NCBI GenBank assembly: GCA_003254925.1
Contig: QANZ01006002.1
Coordinates: 301,887 to 365,886 of the forward strand
Direction of reading: 5' to 3'
Length of the DNA stretch: 64,000 bases
From: Chamaecrista fasciculata
Taxonomy: Eukaryota; Streptophyta; Magnoliopsida; Fabales; Fabaceae
Part shown: piece after piece, positions 48,785-62,014 of the stretch
Layout: every line of letters begins with the position of its first letter
Position numbering within the stretch: position 1 is the first letter of the stretch
Notes under the pieces: generated by a model
What the model saw: only the letters and a program-made list of their open reading frames with translations
Told to the model about the DNA's origin: nothing
Database searches by the model: none
Translations under genes and position numbers: made by a program

Positions 48785-51700
48785 TTACAGAAAACTAATA
48801 GGGGGAGACAAAACATTAGAGATATTGCCGTTTACAAAAGTTGAAGACTGAATGATCCTGGAAAGCTCCCTCAAATTAGCCAATACATGGCTTGGTCCCA
48901 AACTCCTAGCGCCAATCGAATTCAAAAGCTGCTCCAAATCCTAAAATCAGAAATGCAAGGGACAAGAAGTAAATTTAAGTTGGAACTTGGAATGGATATT
49001 TACAAGCAGTAGTTTAAAAATAAACCATGGAAACTTAATCAATCGCACTTTAAGGGTAAAAAAAAACACTACCAACATGTGGGGAACTGCAAAGACAATA
49101 CTGCATACAGCAGATGTTAACAACCTTAGCATATAGTTAGCAAACATGTTACAAACAAAATCCAAGATCACCAACCCTTTTAAGTTGTTCTTGCCACTCA
49201 TATGAGCGTAATCCAGGGAAGAAACTCCCTCAAGGTGGAGTAACCATTCACTATTTGCATTTCCATGTTGCAGCCAACATACCTTTATAAGTTTATTTGG
49301 AAAAAGAAAAAAAGGACCAAGCCCGATGTTTCTTAACCCAGCTGATGAATGCTGGAGAAAACTCTAAAAAATGCATAATTTTTTTCACAAAGGACTCTTT
49401 CCATAAAACGAATGGAAACTGAGTCACTAATCTTGGAAAACAAACATAGACAATCACCTTTTTGGGGGGTGGGGATGCAGGATGGAATCCATCAAAGAAT
49501 ATGAACTGAGAAAAACTAGACCACCAAAAACAGATTAAATAAAAATAGGGAAAAAAGCAGAAAGTTGAAGGGAAAACAATTGAACTTAGTTGGATCTTGA
49601 GGATTTCTACAGGAAACAATATACTAGAGGAAGGCTATGCCTTCTAGTTTTAAGAAAGTACTCCACTTCATACTTGAATATTGCGATAGAGCACATATAT
49701 ATAATTTGGTTAAAGGGGTATTTTGGTCCTAAATGTATGCCCTAATGTTCATTTTGGTCCTTTATGATGTTCAAATTGGTCCTAAATGTTAGCAAAATGT
49801 TTCATTTTAGTCTCAAACTATTGAATATAGTCATATTTCTCTCGTTTCAAGTTCAAATGTGACAAGTTCAGAGCTATGTATTGTTCTCAAATAGTACTTT
49901 CTCTATCCAATTGGAGTTGTCAGCAAACGAGGTCAAATCAGTTCTGAAAATAGGTCATTCATTTCATGGTCAAACAAACAAAATTGATCATATCTCTCTC
50001 GTTTCAAATTCAAATGCGGCGAATTGAGAGCTACGAGTTACTCTTAACAAGAGCTTTGAACTTGAAATGAAAAACGAGAGAAATATGACCAAATTCAATA
50101 AACATTTTGCCAACATTTAGGACCAATTTGAACATTTTGAAACATAAAGGACCAAAATGAACCATAAGGCAAACATTTAGGACCAAAATGACCCTTTGAC
50201 CTATATAATTTTGATAAGCTATAGAGAATACCTTGTTTAGCAAGAATACAGCATAAGCTGCTCTTGTTGTGTCTTGACCTTCTAAAAAAAGAGGGAATTC
50301 CATGTGCTTGGCGTTCGTAAGAGACATTGCACTTGATGAAGGTTCAGAAGTTGATAGATCCATTGAAGGTGCATAGTCAATGATATATGAATGAGAACCA
50401 CCCAAGCGTAACGGATATCGCAAAGGAACTTGCAAGTAAGAGGCTATAAGTGATATGGCCTGCCAGAAAATCAGTCTTGTAAAGTATATTTCAACAGTTA
50501 TTCAGTCAATGGTCATCTAGATGAGCCAGCATTAACAAAGCTGTATTTTGAAGTTAACACATAAGTTTGACACAAACATATATATGTATTCATAAGTCAC
50601 ATGATGCAGAGTGGAATCAATAGCGGGCACATAATAGAAATGAAATATCAAAAGATGATGTCAAGGGTAAAAGGGAAAATGGAGGTAGTAAAACTTACAT
50701 GTGCAACATATCCTAGGGCAGTTGCAGACTTTTGTATTTCCTTTTTATCAGTAAAAAAGCTCATCTTCTTAAAAGACAGCATAGTCAATTGCAGACCCAA
50801 AATCGTCAAGGATCCTTGATTAACTGATTTAGGTCCAGTAGAATTATCTGTGGTAAGAAATAAAGACAACAGCAATAAGGAGTAATCATTCAGATCACTC
50901 AAAATTGATGAACTCGGATTTAAATTTGCAACAATTTAAATCAGCACAAGGGCAAACAGACTTCATATCCTGTGAATTGACGTAGCCTTCTGGAACATCT
51001 AAGACAACTAGTAGAATTTGTAAACATCCCCTCCCCCCCGATGCATATCATGGATTGACATGAATCATCAACACTTTTGTGGAAGAATCTAAGTAGATAA
51101 CAAGAATACAGGATGCAGAGGTGCATTAGGCTGATGAAAAACAGAATGGAAGACAGCATTTTCAAATGCCAACCATTTCAATAAGTACTATACCCATGCT
51201 CTCTGACAGAAACAAAATGATGGTAACCAAGACCTTTTCCATCTTGGGATTACTATTCAAGAAGACTTAATAATTATTTAACTCTTACCTGATGGGCTTC
51301 CAGCTGGATATGCTTCAAGTTCTTGTTCTTGTGCAGGTCCAACCGAGATCTTTACAGGATATAGCATTGATACTTGAGAAGTCATATATTGTTGCCTCAT
51401 TCTTAGCATCTTCTGCAATTTCCTCAGTTGAACATAACCTTTTTCTTCAATCAGTAATCTACTTGACTCCTGTAAACATAATAACAGCAAAATCATCTTT
51501 CTCTACAATAATAGCAGAAGAGTATAATGCTACTCTTCTATACATTGAACACAGTGTCAATCATAACAGTACACAAAAAGAAGTGTTAATCTTTAATTAT
51601 AAGAGTTTTTAACAGTGCTCATATTGAAAAGTGAAAACTCACTAGAGACAAGTATAAAATGCAAGATTACCTGGAGTCTTTTTCTAGATACAGAAAGTGC

Positions 51701-52956
51701 AGTCCCTGCCACCAATAGTGATTCAACTTCAACACCAAGCCGCTCTTTCTTTTTGCAAGCATCCTCCTTTGCAATCCTGGAACGCATTGACATATTCTCC
51801 ACCATCACTTTCTTTGATTCAAGTTTCTGACGCATCTCCTCAAGTTTATTCAACCGGCTCAATGACTCACCATCTACCTGCTCATTAAATTACCGCCCGC
51901 TATTAGCGGGCTCATCAATTAAGGCCAAATTTATTAGAGCAATATAGCAAATAAAATGAAACAAAGGCCTGATATATCAGAAGTTTTGGCTTTTCAATGT
52001 CCGGGCAGAAAAAAAAAATGCATAGAGTAATACAGATGCAGACAACAAAATATTATAACCAATATACCTGTCGAGACAGTTCTAACCTGGTGTGATACAA
52101 TTAAGTTGGAAAGTCCTTTTTTATTCTATACTATTCTAAAATTTATTAACCAACTAGAGGATCCTAGTTGGATCCTACTATCATTGATTTGCAAGAATCT
52201 GACAGAAAGTATAGCCCGGAACCTTGAAACAGATTGTATTCCATGTCCTTCATCAATCCTTTTGTATAAAGAGATTGACCCCTCCCTAAAGATTTGAGAA
52301 AGTTAATGAAATACCCTTCACCTTAGCCACATGGTATAACCTTCCCTTTAAAGCCTCTCAGCAACCAACTCAAGCACAACAATTAAAACCTTGGGGAAGC
52401 CTCGCTATGAATCACGGATATGCAAAATTGCTGATATAGAGAACCCTAAATGGAAAATGGATCATAAGACAGTAAAGAATAGCAAACGAATTTTAGTATG
52501 CTCCTAACCATGTGATAATTTAGTCACATTTAACACAACAATATTTTATGGACTGCCCTTTTATTACCTAAATCAATGTCCATTGTACAGTGCTCCAAAC
52601 AAAAGATGATAACGTAATTCAATTTCACAAACAAAACGAAATCAATTGCCTCAGTTCATTTTCACTCTGTCATTTTAACTTCTCTTCATTAATCTTGAAC
52701 ACGCAGACCCAAATCCGAAATAGGCCAAGAAACAAATTCCTCGAGTTACAAAATGCTGATCACGCTAAAACCCTACCTTAATAAGGTCCTCAAGCTTGAG
52801 CTGTAGAGTTCGCTTCTTCTCCTTAGCCTCATTAAGTGCGGAAGAGAGACTGACCAACCTCGCAAGATCCTGCTCAAAGTCCTCCCACTCAATCACTTTA
52901 GCATTATCTTGATCGGATACATCGGTTCCGGAGGAAAGATTCCGATTTCGTTCCAT
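48785..52956 (-). CDS. UVRAG/VPS38-like subunit of the PI3-kinase complex
   Basis: Six exons give 366 aa: 52777-52956, 51671-51877, 51289-51469, 50699-50847, 50232-50459 and 48785-48940. It starts [12 protein letters not shown]. The first 190 residues are charged and probably coiled coil ([53 protein letters not shown]). The C-terminal half has the conserved membrane-binding type region: [69 protein letters not shown]. In plants VPS38 works with VPS34, VPS15 and ATG6 to make PI3P for endosomal and vacuolar sorting. From memory it is like Arabidopsis At2g32760; a plant ATG14 homologue is the alternative. A 494-bp transposon lies in the last intron. Confidence 0.82.
49708..50201. mobile_element. 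494-bp MULE-like MITE in the UVRAG-like last intron
   Basis: Ends GGTTAAAGGGGTATTTTGGTCC and GGACCAAAATGACCCTTTGACC are inverted matches. Perfect 10-bp direct repeats TATATAATTT flank it (49698-49707 and 50202-50211). The body is non-coding and shared with 39964-40470. It begins only about 30 bp from the 5' splice site of the intron (exon end at 50232). Confidence 0.87.
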
Positions 52957-53293
52957 GAGTACTTTGAGAACAACGAAAGACGCGGAAATTCAAGAGGTCA
53001 GGGGTCGATCTCATCGTCCTGGAGTGAGTGATTAATCAGCTCATCGACCCCACCTCGGTTAGGATCTTAATTTTCTCAGGAAAATTGTTTGATTTTCTGG
53101 GAAAGATCGGCCTCGCCACGATTCAATTAGAGACGAAAAAGAATTCTTATTTTTCCGGTCGGGTAGAGGAGAGGTATTTCGTAGAATAAGAACAGTGAAA
53201 ATGGGTTTGCGAATTTGCTCCCGAGTCCAGCACTATTGGTAATTGCATTGGTATAATCCGTAAGCTGTACTGTGTTAAAAACTACAAAGGTTA
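52957..53293. promoter_or_regulatory. UVRAG-like 5' flank
   Basis: Probable 5' UTR and promoter of the minus-strand UVRAG-like gene. A recognisable promoter motif was not found. Confidence 0.4.
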
Positions 53294-55398
53294 AAATAAG
53301 AGCAAACCCTCTTTTTGGTCCCTCAATTGTTATTGAGTCGAGGAATCGGTTCCTCAATTGTGGGAAACTACAACTCAGTCCCTCAATTGTACAATCCCGT
53401 TTACGTTTTGGTCCCTCCGTTTAGTCCGTTAGTGATAGAGGTATTAAGTGATGACGTGTCACCGTTATCTGCTTAGGTGGCCGTTAAATGCTTAGTTGAG
53501 GGACCAAATTCTCGACTCAGTAACAATTGAGGGACCAAAAAGGGGGTTTGCTCAAATTAATATCCAACTCATTTCCACTTGACACCTCATTAAAACTACT
53601 CTCTTGCAATTTGGTCCCAAAACCCCTAAATCCCCTAAAACTTTTTTTAATCCTCTTTTTCATCTTTTTCATCTTCTTCATTTATTTTAGTCCCAAATCT
53701 TAAAAATAAAATTGTAAAGTATCTCAAAACCTTTCCAAACATTCCAATTTAGTCCTTAAATGTATTAAAAACCCTAAAACCTAAACCCTAAAAAAAAATC
53801 TAATTTGAGTTCATTCATTTTATCCCATTATTCTCAATTTATTAAATCATAATTAAAAAAAACATTTTAGTCCCTGAACCCTAATTTCTTCATCTTCATC
53901 TTCATCTTCATCCTCATTCCTCTCTCATCTTTCATTCCTCACTGCCGATCCTACTGCTTCAACCAAATCCTCAAACTTCAAAATGCTCGATTCTTCAAAT
54001 CCTTAAACATTCTCTCGCTCAATTCTTCAATTTCTGGGTTTGATTTCAAGTTCACAACCATTTTGGGCGTCGCGAGATACATTCATTCATTTCTTAGGGT
54101 TCGAATTCGAATTGGGGGAGAAAGTTTGGGGTTTCTTTCGATTTTGAAGAAATTCCGAGAGAATGCCTGCGACTGATGATGAAAACTCGTCGTTGCCGTC
54201 ATCGTTTACCCATTTCGACTGTTCGCTTTTGAGTCTCTGTCGCGACCATCAGGTTCACTCCATGGAAAGCTCAACGACGCCACATGTTCACTCTGTTGCG
54301 ACTTGCTTTCTCTCTCATGAGTCTCTACGCTTCTCGATTCCTTCATTCGCTGCCACGAGAGCTTTTCGGCTGATGAATGATGATGATGATGATATGAACT
54401 GATGATGAACTGATTTTTTTTTTTAATTTTTGGATGATGAACTGATGAATGATGATGATGATGATATGAACTGATGATGAACTAATTTTTTTTAATCAAG
54501 AATTGATGAATCGATGAAACTTGTGTAATATTTGGTGATTTCTGGTTGTGTAGTTTTAGGGTTTTGTGGTTTGGGGTTTGGAGTGGATGAGAAGATGAAG
54601 ATGATGAAAGATGAAGATGATGAAGAGGAAAGTAGGATTTAGGGACCAAATTGCAAGAGAGTAGTTTTTTTAGGGGTTTAGGATTTAGGGTTTAGGGGTT
54701 TAGGGTTTTAGATTTTAGGGTTTAGGGTTTTAGAGTTTAGGGTTTTAGGATTTTAGGGTTTTTAATACTTTTAAGGACTAAATTGGAATGTTTGGAAGAG
54801 TTTTGGGACACTTGACAATTTTAGGAATTTAGGGTTTTAGGGTTTAGGGTTTTAGGGTTTAGAGTTTAGGATTTTAGGGTTTAGAGTTTAGAGTTTAGAG
54901 TTTGGGGCTTAAGTTTTAGGGTTTTTAATACATTTAAGGACTAAATTGGAATGTTTGGAAGGGTTTTGGGATACTTTACAATTTTATTTTTAGCATTTGG
55001 GACTAAAATGAATGAAGAAGATGAAAAAGATGAATAAGAGGATTAAAAAAAAGTTTTAGGGGATTTTGGGGTTTTGAGACCAAATTGCAATAGAGTAGTT
55101 TTAATGAGGTGTGTGGAAATGAGTTGGATACTAATTTGAGCAAACTCCCTTTTTGGTCCCTCAATTGTTACTGAGTCGAGGATTTGGTCCCTCAACTAAG
55201 CATTTAACGTCCACCTAAGCAGATAACGGTGACACGTCATCACTTAACACCTCTATCACTAACGGACCAGACGTGAGGGACCAAAACTTAAACGGGATTG
55301 TACAATTGAAGGACTGAGTTGTAGTTTCCCACAATTGAGGGACCGATTCCTCGACTCAGTAACAATTGAGGGACCAAAAAGGGGGTTTGCTCTTATTT
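53294..55398. mobile_element. second long-inverted-repeat, gene-carrying element
   Basis: The tips (AAATAAGAGCAAACC and GGTTTGCTCTTATTT) are inverted. Large arms follow: 'ggtccctcaattgtta' phrases, 'gatgacgtgtcaccgttatctgcttaggtgg', then 'cattttagtcccaaat' and AAACCCTAAA-like tracts. The arms cover about 53294-53910 and 54590-55398. Several inner-arm phrases match the 2486-4749 element almost word for word, for example 'aaacattccaatttagtcct'. The tips differ, and I found no target duplication. The loop has a 79-codon frame at 54163-54402. It separates the divergent UVRAG-like and UBA/PUB genes and ends about 120 bp before the latter's ATG. Confidence 0.75.
54163..54402 (+). pseudogene. unrecognised reading frame in the loop of the second element
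   Basis: A 79-aa frame with a true ATG starts MPATDDENSSLPSSFTHFD, has VHSVATCFLSHESLRFS, and ends in an Asp run (MNDDDDDMN). The codon use and the roughly 200 bp upstream look like the 5' UTR and first exon of a normal plant gene, so it may be a captured fragment. I do not recognise the family. A repeated 'gatgaactgatgaatgatgatg' tract follows at 54370-54510. Confidence 0.45.
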
Positions 55399-55519
55399 AT
55401 TTGGTGTTTTACTGGTTATTTCGACGGGAGCTTACTTGAAGAAGCCGTCATCGAATAAATACAGGATTCTGAACACCAAGGCAAAACTATTGAGGACTCT
55501 GGAATTGAGCTTCGCATCA

Positions 55520-58500
55520 ATGGCTGGTGTATCTCTCCAGTGCGGGGACTGTGGGGCATTATTGAGGTCCGTTCAAGAAGCCCAGGAGCACGCGGAACTC
55601 ACTTCCCACTCCAACTTCTCCGAATCCACTGAAGCTGTTCTCAACCTTGTTTGCACTACTTGTGGCAAGCCATGCCGATCCAAAACTGTATTGACTTTTA
55701 ATGATCCCTTCTTTTTAGAATTCTTAAAATTTGTTCATCTGATTTGTTATTGTGGATTCTGGTAATGGGTATATATGCAATTTCAATTGTGCATAAAATC
55801 TGATGAATCAAGGATTTTAGAAATCAGGTTTCAATTGTCAAACTTGGAAAATCTTGAACTCTGTAAGCATCTAATGAAACTAACTTAGCCCTACCAGCGA
55901 ATATGAAATTCCGCCTCGCATATACTGTTGATGCTTAAAATGTGGTAACTTGCAATTTATTACGTCTGGCGGTTCTTGATTCCTTTCAAGAAATTGGTGC
56001 TGGAAGTTCTAGTACTTGGGTTTTGGAAATAAGAATGTCTAAGATAGGTGGCTTTCAAGAACCGGACAAGAAACCTTCTTCCTGATCATAATTAATTCGA
56101 CATCTCCATAAAAACAAGATTTCTAGTAATGTGTGCATCTCTGCTCCTCGTATATGTTATCATTAATCAGAATGGGCATGATTTGTTTCTATTCTCTCTT
56201 CCTATTTCTTATATAATCATATAGGAGAGCGATTTGCATACAAAAAGAACTGGGCACAGTGAATTTGCTGATAAGACATCTGAGGCTGTAAAACCAATAA
56301 GTTTGGAGGTTCCAAAGGAGGATACAACGTCAGATGGAGCTGTCAGTGTAACTACGGACCAGCCCGAAGGTAATACCTCGGTCCAGTGGCTTGTTTGCTC
56401 GGGCTAAGCTCAGTTTGGATGTAATACTGCAAATATAAGATTGTAATAAGCAAAAAAAATTTCTACCGAGTCTTTTTGTATGTGTATGGATTTCTAACTT
56501 TATTGTAGTCCTGTTGGGCAGGTTTTATGATTTTCCCTATTATTATAACTTTATAAGATGTACTCGTAACTTTTTGGTGGATCAAGTTAAATGATGTTTA
56601 TAGGATAAACGGATCAACAAAGTTGAACATAGATGTGTATACATTGTGTACTTTCTATTTAGCTTCTTTTGTGTGTTTTTCCTCATTATGAAAGCTGCCA
56701 ATGAATCACCTAATTCTGTGGTTCTAGAGGATTTTAACCTTCCCTAACAGACAGTGGAATGAAATCTGACATACATTGTTGCCTAGATGTGAATGGTGAT
56801 TAATTGATAATTTTTCTTCACATGGCTTTCACTGTAAAATATAGAAATGGTTGTCCCGGAGGTTGACAAGAAGCTGCTTGAGGAACTTGAGTCAATGGGT
56901 TTTTCAACTGCACGTGCTACCCGAGCACTTCACTTTTCTGGTGAGATTACCTGCTGTTCTTTTCTCTCAATCCCACTTATATACTGATATTCTTTATGAT
57001 GTTGTAGATACTTTATAAATTCTCTGTTGTGATCTTATATTTGGTCATAATATTTCTTCCTTTTGGTTAGAAAATTTGTCTTCTTTTGCCAAGCGGCAAT
57101 GCTGCATTTTGATTATTTCAGTAGGCAGCACTATTGTATTATAGGACTTTTTTGGAGTAACTATGCTGTTCTGACCTGTAATCAATCATAGTTTACATTT
57201 TAACTTCATTTGTTCTGATGAACCATCATATCATTGTGCATTCATGAAAAAATATTAGTCAAATCTTTATAAAATTGAAATTGGCTTTCCTGCATAATAA
57301 TTATTACATTGCCAGAACACTTTTTTGTCCTTTTTAAAAGAAAAGTTGGAAGATTGTTGGACAATCTTCTCGCCAGATTAGATCCTCTTATTAGTGGGTT
57401 TATTAAGAAACTTATATATTCAGGATTAGAGAGACTTTTGAAGAATACATCTTTCAAAGTTGAGAATACTTTTAGTTTATAACAACTTAGCTTAAAAACA
57501 AACTTGGACGCAAATTATAGTTATCCCTAACTGTATGTTATACAGTCACTGGATTTAGCATATGTCTGATACTCATGATTAATAGAGTCTTTGTGCTGTG
57601 TTTTTATCTGTAAATATATATAGATATCGATTAATAGTAAATCTCTCGACATTAAACCTTTGTTCCTTGGCTTTTCTCTTCTACAGGTAATACTAGCCTT
57701 GAGGCTGCTGTAAATTGGGTAGTAGAGCATGAGAATGACCCTGACGTTGATCAGATGCCATTGGTATGTTTTTCAAATTTTTTTAATGTGTGCACATTTC
57801 TCCTTCATCTCTTGATTTTATGCTTTAAAGTTCAAACATCCACGGAAGCATGACCAGTTCATGTTTAAATGTAAAATATGTACTCTTTGAATCTAAGTTA
57901 CAATCTCTAGCTTCTGAACTGCTGATTCACGCAGGTACCTGCCAATACCAAAGTTGAGGCTCCTAAACCTTCTCTTACACCAGAACAACTTAAAGCCAAA
58001 CAACAAGAACTAAGGTATAAATTAAATGTCAGGTTAATTTGCATTCCATCACCTAGGTTATAACATTATGAAGAAGCTGCTGTCTCTTTATGGAGTATAT
58101 GGGTATAAAGTTTGTTAAACATCTAATGTTTTCTCTTGAAACTCCCCTTTTTTTATCTGCACTTTCTCATATACTGATCCTCTGTAATTCGCAAGATACT
58201 TTTGAAATTAATTTAGTCCATTCCTAACTTTTTCTAGTGTTTGAGATCCTTACACTTGTGGCTTTTATTTTCTATTCTTTAATTATCACACCTGGCTCCT
58301 ATCACATCCTCCCTGTTTTCTCCCCTCCCATTGTCTGTTGATTCCTAAACTTCTCTTCTCCTTAGTTTTTTATCATGTTCTATTGCTGAAGCGTATATTT
58401 GCTAGCTAGTTACTTTTTTGTGTAATTTTTTCTTTGATGTCGTCAATCAATTTGCAATTTTGCATGAAAGCCAAGTCATGTAAGGACTAAAATTTATGTA

Positions 58501-61500
58501 CTATAATGCATGCTTGAATATATGTGTTTGTCTATCTTGTCAGCAGAAAAAGCTATTGTAGTTAATGCTTGTTCGTCCATTTGCTTTGACATCTGCCTAT
58601 CTGCAGAAAATTATGATTTGCGTCCTAATAATTTTAAAGCCGATTTTTTTTATTGATTAATCTACGTAATCATTTACTTTTATGACAATAATCTGAAGGG
58701 AGAGGGCTCGGAAGAAGAAAGAGGAGGAAGAGAAGAGAACAGAAAGAGAAAGAGAAAAGGTACTTTGCAGTTCCATGATTCCATCATTGTTTCACACTCA
58801 TAACTTGTAAGAAGTATGGGTACTTCTAAAATCAAGCCCTACTTGCACTGGGTACTTACCCATACCTGTACCTCTAGGCCTTCTTGGGTACTTCCAAAAC
58901 ATATATCATGTAGCACTTCCTTTTTTTTTTTGAAGAAAAAAGCTTGATTTCTTTATATATCGGACAAATGGTAAGTATTGTTACAAACTGTTAATTTTAA
59001 AGACAAAATTAACTAGTATATACTCTGATATTATATGAAATTGTGGCTGCCATCAAGAAATTTATATTACTATTTTAATTGATTATATGTGATTGAAGAT
59101 TCATTATATAATTTTCTTATTTGTAAGAATTGTTAAGTATTACAACATATTTGTTATATATATATATATATATTATCAAACGTGTACCCAATATTTTGAA
59201 AAAAAAAAAATGATGACATCCTGATACATTTACTTGTCCGTACCGGCACCCATACCAGTACCTTGCTACAAAGCCAGGCCCACAATACCTAAGATTGAAA
59301 TTCCAATTTGATTGTTCAAATGGGAGCTGCAAACTGCTTGTTCAAGAAAGCTCAAATAGACTGAAACCATTTCCAGGATCATCGTTTAAACTTTAAACCC
59401 AAAAGGTTAAACAGGAGGTTCACCAATGAATAAAAAAAATCATAATACTGCCATTATAGGTACATTTTGTCGTATTAGTTAAGTAGTTGATTTCTTCCTT
59501 TTTCCTTCATTTATTCATTTGATATATTTCTTTGTGTAGGAGAGGATTCGTGTCGGCAAGGAGTTACTAGAAGCAAAGAGGATTGAAGAGGAGAATGAGA
59601 GAAAGCGGTCTGGCTTCTCTCATATGTCTCTATAGTCTCACATCTTGCATTTTAGTTCCAATTCACCTAGCTTCAAAAGAATCTGTTTCCTTTTGTAGGC
59701 TGTTGGCTCTGCGAAAAGCAGAGAAGGAGGAAGAGAGAAGGGCTAGAGAGAAAATCAAGCAGAAATTGGAAGAAGACAAGGTTTACACGTTATCCTACTG
59801 TGTTATTTTCTGTTGTATCTCCATTGTTTTAGTTAGCTTTCTAATTTAATTAAATCATGTTTCACCTGTGTACTATTTCAGTCTTAATTTCATTCTCTTA
59901 AGCTGAGCATGTTCTTATTCTATCTTTTTCGTTGAGCCTGTTATTCTATTTAGTGAACACCAACGTTTTTGGATAGTCATCTTTTTCATTTAATAATATG
60001 ACAGATTTCTGGATGACTGTCAAATCAAGCTAAAACAACTGTCTTATAATTGATGTTCCTCTACTGTGACAGGCTGAAAGAAGGCGAAGACTTGGATTGC
60101 CTCCAGAAGAACCATCAATTGCCAAACCTTCAACTGTTGTAGAGGAGAAAAAGGTATGAGCTTATCTAGAAGAGTTGGCAGTAGCATATTGTAAAGCTTT
60201 ATTTTATATTATCCAATTTATTTGAAAATTTGAAATTTCTACCGTCAGAGTTCATTGCCAGTTCGACCTGCCACAAAAGCTGAGCAAATGAGAGAGTGCT
60301 TGCGCTCTCTTAAACAGAACCACAAGGTACATTTATGTATCACCTATTGATAAATAATACATCTTTTGTGCAAACCACAGAGATCCTAACATTTTCAACA
60401 GTTTTTAGCTTTTCCGTCCTGAAGTAATCTTTGTTCTATTTAAATGCTTTCTGGTATTTCATGTCCTTCACTCATGCTGTCAAACTCCTAACTAACCAAG
60501 GTTTTATGAGAATTCCTATTTGTTAGACGTAAACAATAGAATTGTATTCAGTCATAACTCATAACTGAATAATTTCTTTAAAAGGATACAAAATTATACC
60601 GCCAGTATATTATAGACTAAAATCTGATATTTTTACAGTAGAATTTATGCTGCAGTTACCGTCTGTTGACCCAATAAAGAGATGTGGTTGCTTTGTGGTT
60701 CTTTAAATGTATCTTAACTGTTGGACAAAGGAAAAAACTAAAGTATTTGAACCATTTTGCGTGGTCTAAACCTGAAATAGTTAGATGTACTTTATTTAGA
60801 ATTTTGAAATGCGGTTCACTTATTTTTTTATGGATTAATGATGGTCTACTGTTTGTTGAAACCATATTATGAACTGGTGCTGAATTTTTAACCATTAGCA
60901 TCTTGTTTGTAGTACTTCCATTTTAATCATTTTATGTGGCCCAAAAATGATACCATGTGCCTTGCAATTTGTACTAAAATGATATAATTTTCATATGTTT
61001 TATGATAAATGATGATGATATGCAGTCAATTAAATAAATTATTGACTGCATTATTCATTTCTGTCATTTTCCAGCTGTTTATTAATAATTTTCCAGTTTA
61101 ATGTCATTCAATGGCACCCTATGCTTAAATAGTGGGACAAATTTGCCTCACATAATTACTTACTGTTGAAGCAGGATGATGATGCCAGAGTAAAGAGAGC
61201 ATTCCAGACTCTTCTTACTTATGTGGGGAATGTTGCCAAAAATCCCGATGAGGAAAAATTTAGAAAAATAAGACTTAGTAACCAAACTTTTCAGGTAAGA
61301 ACTTTCGATTATCCACAGTATGCTACTTGAGGAAACTTGATACATAGTATGTGCAATAAGAACAGAAAAGCTCACTAAAATAGAGCAGCTTACAAAACAT
61401 AAGCTTGATTTACCTAAGCAAAAGTTTAAGAATGAGAAATTTAATTGATTTCATCACTATCTCTACCCCAGATATTATTGGTTTTGTATTGAAATCATAC

Positions 61501-62014
61501 CATACCAGACATTAAGAGCTTAGTCATCAAATTATTTTTGGCATAAGTAGAGCTCTACATGCATCAATAATCAAAGAGGGTCTAGGGCTCTAGCCTTGAC
61601 TTTGAACTATATTGTGATCTTTCTCATATATAGAGTAAAGCAGGGTGAGACATTCATATACAGTTCATTACCTAGCTACATCTAAATCATTTTCAAAAAC
61701 TGGTTTTTGTGATCTTTACATTCAGTAAAGGCATACATGCAAGCATATAGGTATTTGGCCTAAATACTTGCCTTCTCTTGGATCTTAATGTTTTTGCTAT
61801 CATTTCTCATGTAATGTGCATTCCTTGACTTGAGCAGGAAAGAGTTGGTGCCTTGAAAGGGGGGATTGATTTCCTGGAAATTTGTGGGTTTGAGAAAATC
61901 GATGGTGGGGAGTTCTTGTTTTTGCCTAGGGACAAGGTTGACAAGGCAGTCCTGAATTCTGCTGGGTCCGAACTGGACTCTGCAATCAAAAATCCCTTTT
62001 TTGGTGTTCTTTAG
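55520..62014 (+). CDS. zinc finger/UBA/PUB domain protein (UBXN1-like ubiquitin adaptor)
   Basis: Twelve exons give 410 aa: 55520-55687, 56225-56369, 56845-56940, 57687-57763, 57935-58014, 58699-58759, 59540-59607, 59699-59780, 60073-60153, 60249-60326, 61175-61294 and 61838-62014. The first ~80 residues hold two C2H2-like fingers (CGDC then HAELTSH; CTTC then HTKRTGH). A UBA domain follows near residues 110-150 ([22 protein letters not shown] split by intron, then [15 protein letters not shown]). A long charged helix follows ([13 protein letters not shown] to [20 protein letters not shown]). The C-terminal PUB domain spans roughly 300-400 ([19 protein letters not shown], then [19 protein letters not shown]). 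UBA binds ubiquitin and PUB binds the p97/CDC48 tail, so a CDC48 adaptor role is inferred. It resembles At1g04850 from memory. The exon ending at 59607 uses a weak donor GTCTGG. Confidence 0.93.
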
